Below, piece by piece: positions 31,685 to 39,197 of a DNA stretch of 39,197 nucleotides (positions are counted from its first letter, which is position 1; the number at the start of each line of letters is the position of its first letter). Position numbers and translations under genes: made by a program. The DNA comes from CAYVUV01 sp964455095. GTDB lineage: Bacteria; Desulfobacterota; Binatia; HRBIN30; CADEER01. Below the pieces are notes generated by a model. The model did no database searches, had not been told where the DNA came from, and was given only the letters and a program-made list of their open reading frames with translations. The stretch lies in NCBI GenBank assembly GCA_964455095.1, contig CAYVUV010000049.1:1-39197 (forward strand), read 5' to 3'.

Positions 31685-34426
31685 ATGAGCATGCAACCGA
31701 CCCATCGCGCGTCGTCGCAGCCTGGCGATTTTGGCGAGAGCCTGGAAGCGGTCTTCGCCGACGAGATGCGCGATCAACTGCAGTCCGCTACCGCCCAGCT
31801 GGCGATGCTCGAGTCGCCGGCGACGCGCGCGGTGGCCTGCGATCAGCTCCACCGTTTGTTTCATACGATCAAAGGGTCGGCGGGCCTGGTCGGTTTCGCG
31901 GAGCTCGCATCGCTCGCCCTCGGGCTGGAAAAGTTCTTCGCGGCCGGTGCGCCGGATGCGGGCGCCGAAGAGGCGCAGCAGCGGCTCGACGGGCTGTTTG
32001 CCTTCGCCGACCGAGAAGCGCCGGCGCTCGCCGCGCGTTTTGAAGGCCGTGCGCGCCCGGCGGGAGGTGCGGAGCTGCTCGCGGCATTTGCCGGTGAGGC
32101 GCGCGAGGGCCTGGATCTGTGCGAACGATTGCTGCTCACCCTGGAGCGGCAGCCGCAGGCGCGCGAGCTGGTGCACGAGGTCTTCCGACAGGTGCACACA
32201 CTCAAGGGGGCGGCGGCAGCCGTGGGCCTCGACAACGTAGCGACTCACCTGCACGAAGCCGAGTCACTACTCGAGACCGCAGCCGCCGCGGACTCGGCGG
32301 CGCCCGCACCGCTGGCGGTCGATCGACTGCTCGCCCTCGTCGATACGGCCAGCCGGCTGGTTGCGGCGGCGCGCCCGGTCGACGATGAACGGCAGCCCGC
32401 GAGCGCGGCCGCGCCGATGGCGCGCGACTCGGGCCCGTCGCGCTCGGTCGGCGGGCGTCTCGAGGATGGCGCCGCGATCGAATCGACGGAGTCGGGGGTC
32501 ACCACCGTGCGCGTGCCGATGGCCGTGCTCGACGCGCTGGTGGAGCAGGCGGGCCAGCTGGTGGTGGCGCGCGCGCAGATGGAGCAGAAGATCCGCCAGT
32601 TCGGCGACCTGCGCGAGAAGCTGCAGGTATGTCGCCGACGCCTGGCAGAGACGGCTGAGGGACTCGATCGGCGCATTGACGATCGCCTGTGGCATGGCGT
32701 ACCGGCGCCGCATCAAGCGCGCGGCAAAGGGCCCGAGCCGGACGGGGCCACGGCCTTTTTCACCGATCTCGAGTTCGACAAATACGACGACACCGCTGTG
32801 CTGGCGCGCAGCGTGATCGAAGCGGCGACGGACACCGGGGAGATCGGTGACGAGCTCGGCCGCGTCATCGAGGCCCTGGGTGAGCAATCACGTCACGTCG
32901 CCAAGGTCTCGTCGAGCGTGCAGCGGCGCGTCGCAAGCATGCGGCGGGTCGCGATCGAGACGGTCCTGCAACGCCTGACGCGACCGGTTCGCGATGCGGC
33001 GCAGCAGCTCGGGAAACAGGTTGAGCTGCACTGTCGCGGTGGGGAGCTACGTATCGATCGTGCGGTCGCCGAGGCCCTGCATGGCCCGCTGCTGCACGTG
33101 CTGCGCAACGCCGTCGCGCATGGAATCGAAACGCCCGCGGCGCGCGCGGCGCTCGGCAAGGATCCGACCGGGTCGATCAGGATCTCGGCGTCCTTGAACG
33201 CGGATGGTGTGGTGGTTGCGGTCGAGGACGATGGCGCGGGGCTCGATCTTGACGCCATTGCCGCGCGTGCGCGCGCCCTCGCTTTGCTGGCCGACGGCGC
33301 GCAGCCCAGCCGAGCGGAGCTGCTGCGTATCATCGTCAGCCCTCGTTTCTCGACACAGGCACGGGCCGACGATTTGGCGGGCCGCGGCGTGGGCCTCGAC
33401 GCGGTGGCGCGGCAGATCGCCGCGCTCGAGGGTCGACTCGAGATCGAATCGGACTCGGGAGCTGGCACGGTCGTGCGGATGCACGTGCCGCTTGCCTCGC
33501 CGATTGAAGAGGCACTGCTGCTCGAGGTCGGGTCGCAGGTGTTCGCGCTGCCGGTGCGTTGCGTCGAGCAAGCCGTGCCGATCGAGGTCGGCGCGCTGCG
33601 GCGCGACGGCGAACGGTTGTGGCTCTCGCTCAAGGACGCGGCGCTTCCGGTAGTGATGATGAGCGGGCTGGCGGGTGAACCGGAGCCGGCCGACAGCGCA
33701 GTGGTAGTCGTGGTGCGGGCGGGCGATGTCAGACTGGGCCTCGTGGTGGATCGCGTGCGGGCGCAACAGGAGATCGCGGTGCGTCCGCTGGGGCGGCTGC
33801 TCGACGCGCACCCCTTCTGCGGCGGAGCCGCCGTCTCGGGCGCTGGAACCGTCGTCCTCGTCTTGCACCCATCGCGCTTGCTCGCGTGCCTCTCGATTGA
33901 GCTGCCGCGCCGGGCGGTCGTGACGGTCGCGGGTGAGATGCCGTTGCACGCTGCCGGAGAGGCGAGCCGCATCCTCGTCGTCGACGATTCCATTAGCGTG
34001 CGCAAGCATCTGGCGCGCCTGCTCGAGGGGGCCGGATGCGAGGTCGAGACCGCGGTCGATGGGATGGACGCATTGGAGAAGCTGGCGCAAGGCCACTTCC
34101 GGCTGGTCATCACCGACCTCGAGATGCCACGCATGCACGGCTACGAGCTCATGGCCGAGATGCAGCGCCATCCGCGCTGGCAACTGGTGCCGACGATTGT
34201 CTGTACCTCGCGCTCGAGCGAGAAGCATCGCCAGCGCGCACGCGACCTGGGGGCGACCGGCTACCTGACCAAACCTTTCACACAGGAAGAGCTGCTGGCG
34301 GCGGTGGCGAACGCCGACGCCTTGCGCCATGTCGCGCCGCCGATGGTGTCTTCCGCAGACAATCCTCCCCAGTGGTTGAACAGCGAGCGGGCCAGCGCGC
34401 TGGACGAAGCGAGTCGGGTCCGATGA
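31685..34426 (+). CDS. cheA: Hybrid histidine kinase CheA with two HPt domains and a receiver
   Basis: A 913-residue ChpA/PilL-type kinase. In order: HPt1 (His60, LFHTIKGSAG), HPt2 (His171, QVHTLKGAAA), dimerisation helices (about 275-420), HATPase (N box LRNAVAHG at 473-480, G1 DDGAGL, G2 GRGVGLD), CheW-like P5 domain (about 605-735), and a C-terminal receiver (Asp767-Asp768, phosphoacceptor Asp811, Thr841, Lys863). No CheY-binding P2 domain is evident. The N box has Ala478 where CheA normally has Asp (NAxDHG). The ATG at 31685 lies one base after the receptor stop (TGAGATG) and the stop overlaps the next start as ATGA, so translation is tightly coupled. It phosphorylates its HPt domains and own receiver, and probably the operon's other receiver domains. 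Confidence 0.9.
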   Translation: MSMQPTHRASSQPGDFGESLEAVFADEMRDQLQSATAQLAMLESPATRAVACDQLHRLFHTIKGSAGLVGFAELASLALGLEKFFAAGAPDAGAEEAQQRLDGLFAFADREAPALAARFEGRARPAGGAELLAAFAGEAREGLDLCERLLLTLERQPQARELVHEVFRQVHTLKGAAAAVGLDNVATHLHEAESLLETAAAADSAAPAPLAVDRLLALVDTASRLVAAARPVDDERQPASAAAPMARDSGPSRSVGGRLEDGAAIESTESGVTTVRVPMAVLDALVEQAGQLVVARAQMEQKIRQFGDLREKLQVCRRRLAETAEGLDRRIDDRLWHGVPAPHQARGKGPEPDGATAFFTDLEFDKYDDTAVLARSVIEAATDTGEIGDELGRVIEALGEQSRHVAKVSSSVQRRVASMRRVAIETVLQRLTRPVRDAAQQLGKQVELHCRGGELRIDRAVAEALHGPLLHVLRNAVAHGIETPAARAALGKDPTGSIRISASLNADGVVVAVEDDGAGLDLDAIAARARALALLADGAQPSRAELLRIIVSPRFSTQARADDLAGRGVGLDAVARQIAALEGRLEIESDSGAGTVVRMHVPLASPIEEALLLEVGSQVFALPVRCVEQAVPIEVGALRRDGERLWLSLKDAALPVVMMSGLAGEPEPADSAVVVVVRAGDVRLGLVVDRVRAQQEIAVRPLGRLLDAHPFCGGAAVSGAGTVVLVLHPSRLLACLSIELPRRAVVTVAGEMPLHAAGEASRILVVDDSISVRKHLARLLEGAGCEVETAVDGMDALEKLAQGHFRLVITDLEMPRMHGYELMAEMQRHPRWQLVPTIVCTSRSSEKHRQRARDLGATGYLTKPFTQEELLAAVANADALRHVAPPMVSSADNPPQWLNSERASALDEASRVR

Positions 34427-37400
34427 GCGACGAACGCGACAACCGCTCGGATCAACGTGGTCCAGCCGCGGCCGACTGGCCGGGCGGCAGGTCCGAGGCT
34501 GCGGGTCCCGGCGACGCCACGGCCGCCGACGTTTCATCATCGCCGGCGCGCCCCGCCGACTCCGGGGACGAGGCATTGCGAGATCGAGCGGGCTTGGCGC
34601 ATTGGATCTCGCCGTTCGAACGCCCACCGCTGGCCGATCCGTCGCGGCGCGCGGCGCATCTGCCGCGCATGCGGCTCGAAGCCGAGCTGGACAGCTTGCG
34701 CCGTCGTGCCGAGCAACTCGAAGGGCATCTGCACCAGGCCAGCGCCGCGCGCGACCACGCGCAGGTCGCAGGCGAAGAGCAGCGCGTGATCGCCATCGAG
34801 CTCCGTACCATGCTCGACGCGACCGAGTACCGCATCGGTACTCTGGAGGTGGAGGTCGCCGCGCGCGAGCACGAGCTCGGTGCGCTGCGCGCCGCGCACG
34901 TGGCCGAGTTGCTGCGCCTGCGCGCCGAACGCGAGCAGGACGCAGCGCGGTTGGCGGAGGTGCAGCGCGCCGTGGCTGCCGAACGCGAACACTTCGAGGG
35001 TCGGGTGGCTGCGCTCGACGCCGAGGCTCGCGCCCGTGATGGGGAGCTCGATGCGCTGCGCATCGATTTCGCCCGGCGGGCCGCGGAACACGAGGTGTTG
35101 TCTGAAGCTCTGGCGCGCGAACAACTGGGCAAGGCGGATCTGGACGCACGGACCCGGGAGCTGTCGGCTCAGCACGAGCAGGTGGCGTGGGAGCTCGTCG
35201 CGACGCGCCGCCGCGTCGCCGAACTGGAAGTCGCTGTGGTGGCGGCACGCGACGCGGAGGCGGCGCAAGCAGCAGCCCAGGTCGAAATGGCCGCCGAGGT
35301 GTCGTCGCTGCGCGCGCGGCTGACCGAGCAGACGGCGCGGGTCGGGCAGCTGGAGGTCGATCTCGCCGAGGTGGCGCAGGCGCGCGCGGATGACGCAGGG
35401 CAGTGGGCGGTGCGGCTCGCGGCGGCAGAGGCGACAGAGGCGCAGCTGCAGGCGCAATTGGCGGTGGCTACTCGCGAGCTGGAGCAAGCACAGTACCGCG
35501 TGTTCGAAGGACGTGCGGCCGAGGATCTGGCGGTCAGCCGGTGTGCCGCGTTGGACGAGGAGCTGGTCGCGGCTCGCGCAGCCATTGCTGCTGCCGGGGC
35601 GCGCGCGGCCGCCGTCGACAACGATCTCGCCCGGCGTGAGGCTGAGCTGGCTGCCGCGCGCACGCAAGCTGAGGAAGCCGGTCAGGTTTCTTTCGCCCTG
35701 CGCGAAGAGCTCGCGGAAGCCGGCCAGCGGCTGAATGCCCTGCAGGCTTCGCACGACGGCGTCCTCGCAGCGGCAGACGCAGCGCGGTATCAGCATGCGT
35801 CGGACATGGACTCCGTACGCCGGCAACTCGCCGAGCGCGCGGCGGAGACTGAACGCCGGACCGCCGATTGGCAACAGGCGGCCGAGCGGGTTGCCGTGTT
35901 GGAGCAGCAGCGGGCGGAGCTCCAGGAGCGGGACACGCATGGGGCGGCTCTTCGGGCCAGGCTCGAGGAGCGGGTGCGTGAGCTCGAGCACGAGCGCGGG
36001 CAGGCCGTGGCCCAGCTCGCCGACATGCGCAATGCTTTCGAGCGCGAACGGCTGGCGCTCGGACAGGCGCGCGATGAGGGCGAGCAGCGCGCGGCGGAGC
36101 TGGCTGCCGATCTCGACGCCGCGCGGGCGGATCTCGAATCCAGTACCGCGGCAGCGCGCGGCGCGTTGGCGGCGGCCGCAGAGAGTGCGCGTGCCTTGCA
36201 GGAGCAGAACCAGCTCCTGCAGAGCCAACTGGCGGAGATCGAGGGCGAGCGCGAGCGGCTGCGCCAGCTGAGCGACGAGCTCAGCAGTCGACTCGGTGCG
36301 CAAGGGGCGACACTGGCTGCGGCGGAGAGCGCCCGCGCCGGTCTCGCTGAACAGCTCCTCGCCGCCGGCAACGCGCGTGAGGAGCAGGCCGCTCAGTTGG
36401 TCAACGCCCATGCCCAGCTGGTGCTCGCCCGCGCACAATTCGAGGGGAGCAGCGCCGCCCTTCGCGAGGCCGAAGCGCTGTGCGATGGCTTGCGGGCGCG
36501 AATTGGCGACGTCGAGATTGCGCTGGAAACCAGCCGCGCCAGCGAGGGGCAGTGGCGTGAGATTGCGACCGAGCGCGAGGCACGTCTCGTCGCCGCCGAG
36601 CAGCTGGGCGACGCCTTCCGCGTTGAGCTCGAGCGCGCCCGCGAAGCGGACGGGCAGCGGGCGGCGGCACAGGACGCGGCAGTGGCGGCCCTCGCCGGCG
36701 AGCGCGACGAGCTGCTGAAGTGGCTCGAGGATGAGCAGCGCGCGCAGACCGAGCTGCGCGCCCAGCTCGTGGCCGCCCAGGACGAGCTGGCAGGTGCGCG
36801 GCAGGAAATCGGCAACCGCGCGGAGTTACACGACGCGGCCACGGCGCACGCGGCGACGCTGGCGGGTCGCATGGGCGAACTGGAATCAGCGTTGCGCGCG
36901 CAGCAGGAGCTCGAGGGCGTACTGCGCGAGTCTGCGCGCGCGAACGCGGCTGAGTTGGCTGCGCTGCGCGAGCAACTCGCAACGGCGGACGGGACGCGGC
37001 ACGAGTTGAGCGGGCGGCTCGTGTCGCTGCAGGCCGAGATCGAGCAGGGAGCGGCGCAGGCCGCCCGGATACAGGCGGCAGCCGAGGAGGCGCAGATCCA
37101 GCGCGAGCAAGCGCGGGCTGCGCAGGCTGTTCTGGGTGAGGAATGCGATCTGCTGCGCGGCGCAGTGGCGCAGCGACAGGGCGAGTTGGAAGCGCTGCTG
37201 ACGGAGGTCGAAGAACTCCGCGCGGCGGCGGCGCGACGTCCGGTCCTGGAAGAGGAGATGGCGCAGCGCACGGAGGCGCTGCAGGTCCAGATCGCCGAGC
37301 GCGAGCAGTTGCTGCGCGCGGCGGACGATCGCGAAGCGGCGCTACAGAACGCGGTCGACGAGCTGCAGGGGCAACTCTTCAAGGAGCAGTCCCACGCGGC

Positions 37401-38937
37401 GGCTCTGTGGAGCGATCTCGAGAGCGAAAGCCAGTTCCGCGAGGCCCTCGACAGCGCTTTGGCGGAGGCACGGGCTCGCAACGGCGAGCTCGAAGCGGCC
37501 CTGCAGCGCGAGCAAAAGCGGCGGACGGCTCACGAGGTGGCACAGCGCGAATCGACCGACGAGGCGGCGGAGCTCCTGGTGCGAACCGAGATGCTCGAGA
37601 GCCGGCTGGCGGAGGCGGACGCCGAGCGCGAGCGTCTGCAGGAGCAGGTGAACAGCTTGTGGGCGCTGAAGGACGGCCTCGATCGCGAGTGCGAGCAGCT
37701 GCGCCGCAAGGTCGCTTCGTCCGACGACTGGGAGCGGCAGCGCGGGGATGCGACGCGTCTGCAGGCGCGGGTCGACGAGCTCGAGCGGCTGCAGCGCGAA
37801 GCCATGCAGCGCCATTCGGCCGCGGTCAGCGGCTACATGCTCGAGCTCAACCAGCGCAGCGACGCCTTGCGACAGCGCGACGCCGAGATGCTCAAGGCGA
37901 GTGAGGAGCTGAGCGTCTTGCAGGCCGCCTGCGACGATGCGGTCAACCAGTTGACGACGGTGCGCCAGGAACGCGAGCTGCTCGAGCTGCGCATCCGCGA
38001 GCTGGAGGCGGGCCGCCCGCGCCCGCGAGTCGAGCGCCCTGTCGAAGCGGCTAGCGCGCCGAAGATCGAGGTGCCCCCCAAGCCAACCGCACCGCTTGCG
38101 GCGCGCGAGGAGAGCCGGCGTTCAAACGCTGCCGCGGCTGAACCGGCTTCACTCAAGCTGGAGGAGGCTCCGCGCATCATCCCTCACTTCGGCGAGCCTG
38201 TCGTGCTCGTGCACATCGAGGATGACGAGGGTCTGCAAGACGTCGTGCGCGCGGCGACGGCGAAGTTCGAGCATGCCCGGTATACACCGCTGGCCACGGC
38301 CGGTGAGGACCATGGGGCGGGACGCCGCCTGTTTGCCCTCAATCTGCTGGCGCGCGACGTCGACCCGCTGACTGCGATCAGCGAAGCCGCGGTGCAGGGC
38401 AGGGAGGACCCCGCGGCCTTCACTTACCTGGCTTCGGGCTCGCGCGGATTCGTCATCGGTCCGGTCGACTTCTTCCCGCATCCGTTCGAGGCCGACGCGT
38501 GCGCCAGCCGGCTGCTCGGGCGACCGGGTGGGCTGCAGCGGCTGTTGGTGGTCAGCGAAGACGTGGACACGATGGGCGGTTTGCGCGAAGTGCTGGGGCG
38601 CGTTCGCTGCTCGACGGCCATAGCGTTCGATGGCCGGCAAGCGCTCGACCTCGTGCCGATGATCAAGCCGGAAGTCGTGCTCGTCGACCTCAGCCTGCCG
38701 CGCGGCGAAGCCCTGCGCGTCGTCAGTCGGTTGCGCAGCGACCCCAAGACCGCCAGCGTCGGCATCGCCATGCTGTGGACCAGCCCGCTCAATCCCAAGG
38801 AGGTCGCGCAAGCGGCCCAGCGCGCGCTGGGCGACTATGCCCTGTCGCACCAGGACCTCGGCCGTGCCTTGACCCGCGTGCTGTCGGAGAGCGACATGGG
38901 GCTGCTCGCTGCCGAGGCCATCCGCGAAGCCGGCTGA
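34423..38937 (+). CDS. Giant coiled-coil protein with two C-terminal receiver-like domains
   Basis: A 1504-residue protein. Residues 1-80 are disordered (Gly/Ala/Asp/Pro). Residues about 85-1190 are an almost unbroken heptad-rich coiled coil of Glu/Ala/Arg/Leu/Gln composition; if continuous, it would be about 160 nm long. A Pro/Ala linker spans about 1195-1250. Residues about 1260-1355 form a receiver-like unit (VVLVHIEDDE ... RRLFALNLLARD) with Asn at the phosphoacceptor position and no KP motif. Residues about 1372-1485 form a second, better one with Glu1379/Asp1380, phosphoacceptor candidate Asp1422 (VVLVDLSLPRG) but HQ in place of the KP lysine. The ATG overlaps the CheA stop by four bases. 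This is the operon's likely output or scaffold. Myxococcus AglZ and FrzS have the mirror order (receiver first, coiled coil after). Confidence 0.87.
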   Translation: MSDERDNRSDQRGPAAADWPGGRSEAAGPGDATAADVSSSPARPADSGDEALRDRAGLAHWISPFERPPLADPSRRAAHLPRMRLEAELDSLRRRAEQLEGHLHQASAARDHAQVAGEEQRVIAIELRTMLDATEYRIGTLEVEVAAREHELGALRAAHVAELLRLRAEREQDAARLAEVQRAVAAEREHFEGRVAALDAEARARDGELDALRIDFARRAAEHEVLSEALAREQLGKADLDARTRELSAQHEQVAWELVATRRRVAELEVAVVAARDAEAAQAAAQVEMAAEVSSLRARLTEQTARVGQLEVDLAEVAQARADDAGQWAVRLAAAEATEAQLQAQLAVATRELEQAQYRVFEGRAAEDLAVSRCAALDEELVAARAAIAAAGARAAAVDNDLARREAELAAARTQAEEAGQVSFALREELAEAGQRLNALQASHDGVLAAADAARYQHASDMDSVRRQLAERAAETERRTADWQQAAERVAVLEQQRAELQERDTHGAALRARLEERVRELEHERGQAVAQLADMRNAFERERLALGQARDEGEQRAAELAADLDAARADLESSTAAARGALAAAAESARALQEQNQLLQSQLAEIEGERERLRQLSDELSSRLGAQGATLAAAESARAGLAEQLLAAGNAREEQAAQLVNAHAQLVLARAQFEGSSAALREAEALCDGLRARIGDVEIALETSRASEGQWREIATEREARLVAAEQLGDAFRVELERAREADGQRAAAQDAAVAALAGERDELLKWLEDEQRAQTELRAQLVAAQDELAGARQEIGNRAELHDAATAHAATLAGRMGELESALRAQQELEGVLRESARANAAELAALREQLATADGTRHELSGRLVSLQAEIEQGAAQAARIQAAAEEAQIQREQARAAQAVLGEECDLLRGAVAQRQGELEALLTEVEELRAAAARRPVLEEEMAQRTEALQVQIAEREQLLRAADDREAALQNAVDELQGQLFKEQSHAAALWSDLESESQFREALDSALAEARARNGELEAALQREQKRRTAHEVAQRESTDEAAELLVRTEMLESRLAEADAERERLQEQVNSLWALKDGLDRECEQLRRKVASSDDWERQRGDATRLQARVDELERLQREAMQRHSAAVSGYMLELNQRSDALRQRDAEMLKASEELSVLQAACDDAVNQLTTVRQERELLELRIRELEAGRPRPRVERPVEAASAPKIEVPPKPTAPLAAREESRRSNAAAAEPASLKLEEAPRIIPHFGEPVVLVHIEDDEGLQDVVRAATAKFEHARYTPLATAGEDHGAGRRLFALNLLARDVDPLTAISEAAVQGREDPAAFTYLASGSRGFVIGPVDFFPHPFEADACASRLLGRPGGLQRLLVVSEDVDTMGGLREVLGRVRCSTAIAFDGRQALDLVPMIKPEVVLVDLSLPRGEALRVVSRLRSDPKTASVGIAMLWTSPLNPKEVAQAAQRALGDYALSHQDLGRALTRVLSESDMGLLAAEAIREAG

Positions 38938-39066
38938 CGTCGCAGGGCCCCCGATTGGTGCCGTCCTGCTCGATTGCCTTTGACACCCGGGGCGTGCGTG
39001 ATGTAACGGAGACCGCACGTCAAGCATCAAGCTCGGGTTGTGGAAGTCGATGCCATAAAGGGACGG

Positions 39067-39197
39067 ATGGGTACCCCAAAGCGACACTTCAGAGTGAGAA
39101 CGATGCTCCTGCTGGCGGCCCTGGTATGTATCGGTACCGGCTCAATTGGCGGTTGTGGCAGTGACGGCGAGGTCGGCATCAGTCTCCCTCCCCCTCC
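39067..39197 (+). CDS. Lipoprotein, truncated by the window edge
   Basis: The open frame from the ATG at 39067-39069 gives 43 residues before the edge. It has a long basic N-region, a hydrophobic core (MLLLAALVCIGTGSIGGC) and a lipobox IGGC with the Cys at residue 30, so an outer-membrane lipoprotein is likely. An in-frame ATG at 39103 with a GAGTGAGA sequence upstream is an equally good start and gives a more typical signal length of about 18 residues. The mature protein starts with Gly/Ser, then a Pro-rich stretch. It follows the chemosensory operon after 129 bases without a gene. Nothing can be said about function. Confidence 0.6.
   Translation, partial: MGTPKRHFRVRTMLLLAALVCIGTGSIGGCGSDGEVGISLPPP

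Noticed and set aside
34537..36438. A long minus-strand open frame opposite the coiled-coil gene
   Set aside because: It is the antisense of Glu/Ala/Leu-rich heptads and has repetitive Leu/Arg composition; the sense gene has better support from operon coupling and its receiver-like domains.
34700..37990. Apparent nucleotide repeats rich in GCGCGAG and GAGCTC
   Set aside because: They reflect codon use for repeated Glu, Leu, Ala and Arg in a coiled coil rather than duplicated DNA blocks; no exact long repeat was seen.
1..39197. CRISPR arrays, tRNA or rRNA genes, phage structural genes and integrases
   Set aside because: None could be recognised by eye on either strand; the only repeats are those listed.

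Overview
The window is GC-rich, densely packed bacterial chromosome. The gene content suggests an environmental Gram-negative bacterium of deltaproteobacterial or Binatota/Myxococcota type: many lipoproteins, a Pil-Chp-like chemosensory operon, short-chain dehydrogenases, an acyl-CoA-dehydrogenase-associated phosphotransferase and nucleotide-sugar genes. That placement is an inference from gene content. No rRNA, tRNA, CRISPR array or recognisable transposase gene was found.

Left part (1-7426). On the minus strand lie a cupin gene cut by the window edge, a multidomain protein combining a deoxyribosyltransferase-like and a SLOG/LOG-like domain (nucleotide-signalling or conflict type), and a lipoprotein. 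Next comes an accessory patch that is visibly less GC-rich. Two genes (a double winged-helix protein with a lysine-rich linker and a HEPN-like protein with a C-terminal winged helix) sit between two ~115 bp imperfect direct repeats and are bracketed by 17-bp inverted repeats. A 153-bp MITE-like element with a 4-bp target duplication lies beside the second direct repeat, followed by a four-TM membrane protein gene.

Middle part (7427-19165). This is a cell-envelope glycan locus: a GT2 glycosyltransferase, a Gfo/Idh/MocA sugar dehydrogenase, a GT-C (PMT-type) membrane glycosyltransferase, a metallo-beta-lactamase-fold protein resembling CMP-sialate hydroxylase, a GMC oxidoreductase, a membrane-anchored deacetylase-like protein, a UDP-galactopyranose-mutase-like flavoprotein, a WbpD-like acyltransferase and a DegT/StrS aminotransferase. 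The dehydrogenase, aminotransferase and acyltransferase together resemble the WbpB/WbpE/WbpD set that makes acylamino sugars. A palindromic intergenic repeat at 8194-8246 forms the C-terminal codons of two convergent genes.

Right-middle part (19281-25900). A possible small zinc-ribbon protein, a secreted cysteine-containing protein, two short-chain dehydrogenases, a small-molecule-kinase-like phosphotransferase, a ketopantoate-reductase-family protein, and an LpoA/LppC-like lipoprotein with TPRs and a shortened PBP1 domain.

Right part (26167-38937). A tight six-gene plus-strand operon encodes a complete signalling array: a CheW-PATAN fusion, a response regulator with a second degenerate receiver, a stand-alone CheW, a two-TM chemoreceptor, a CheA with two HPt domains and a terminal receiver, and a 1504-residue coiled-coil protein ending in two receiver-like domains. 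No CheR, CheB or single-domain CheY is present. The giant coiled-coil protein is translationally coupled to CheA and is the natural output candidate; its layout is the reverse of Myxococcus AglZ and FrzS. This operon is the best candidate for an undescribed system. A further lipoprotein gene begins at the right edge.
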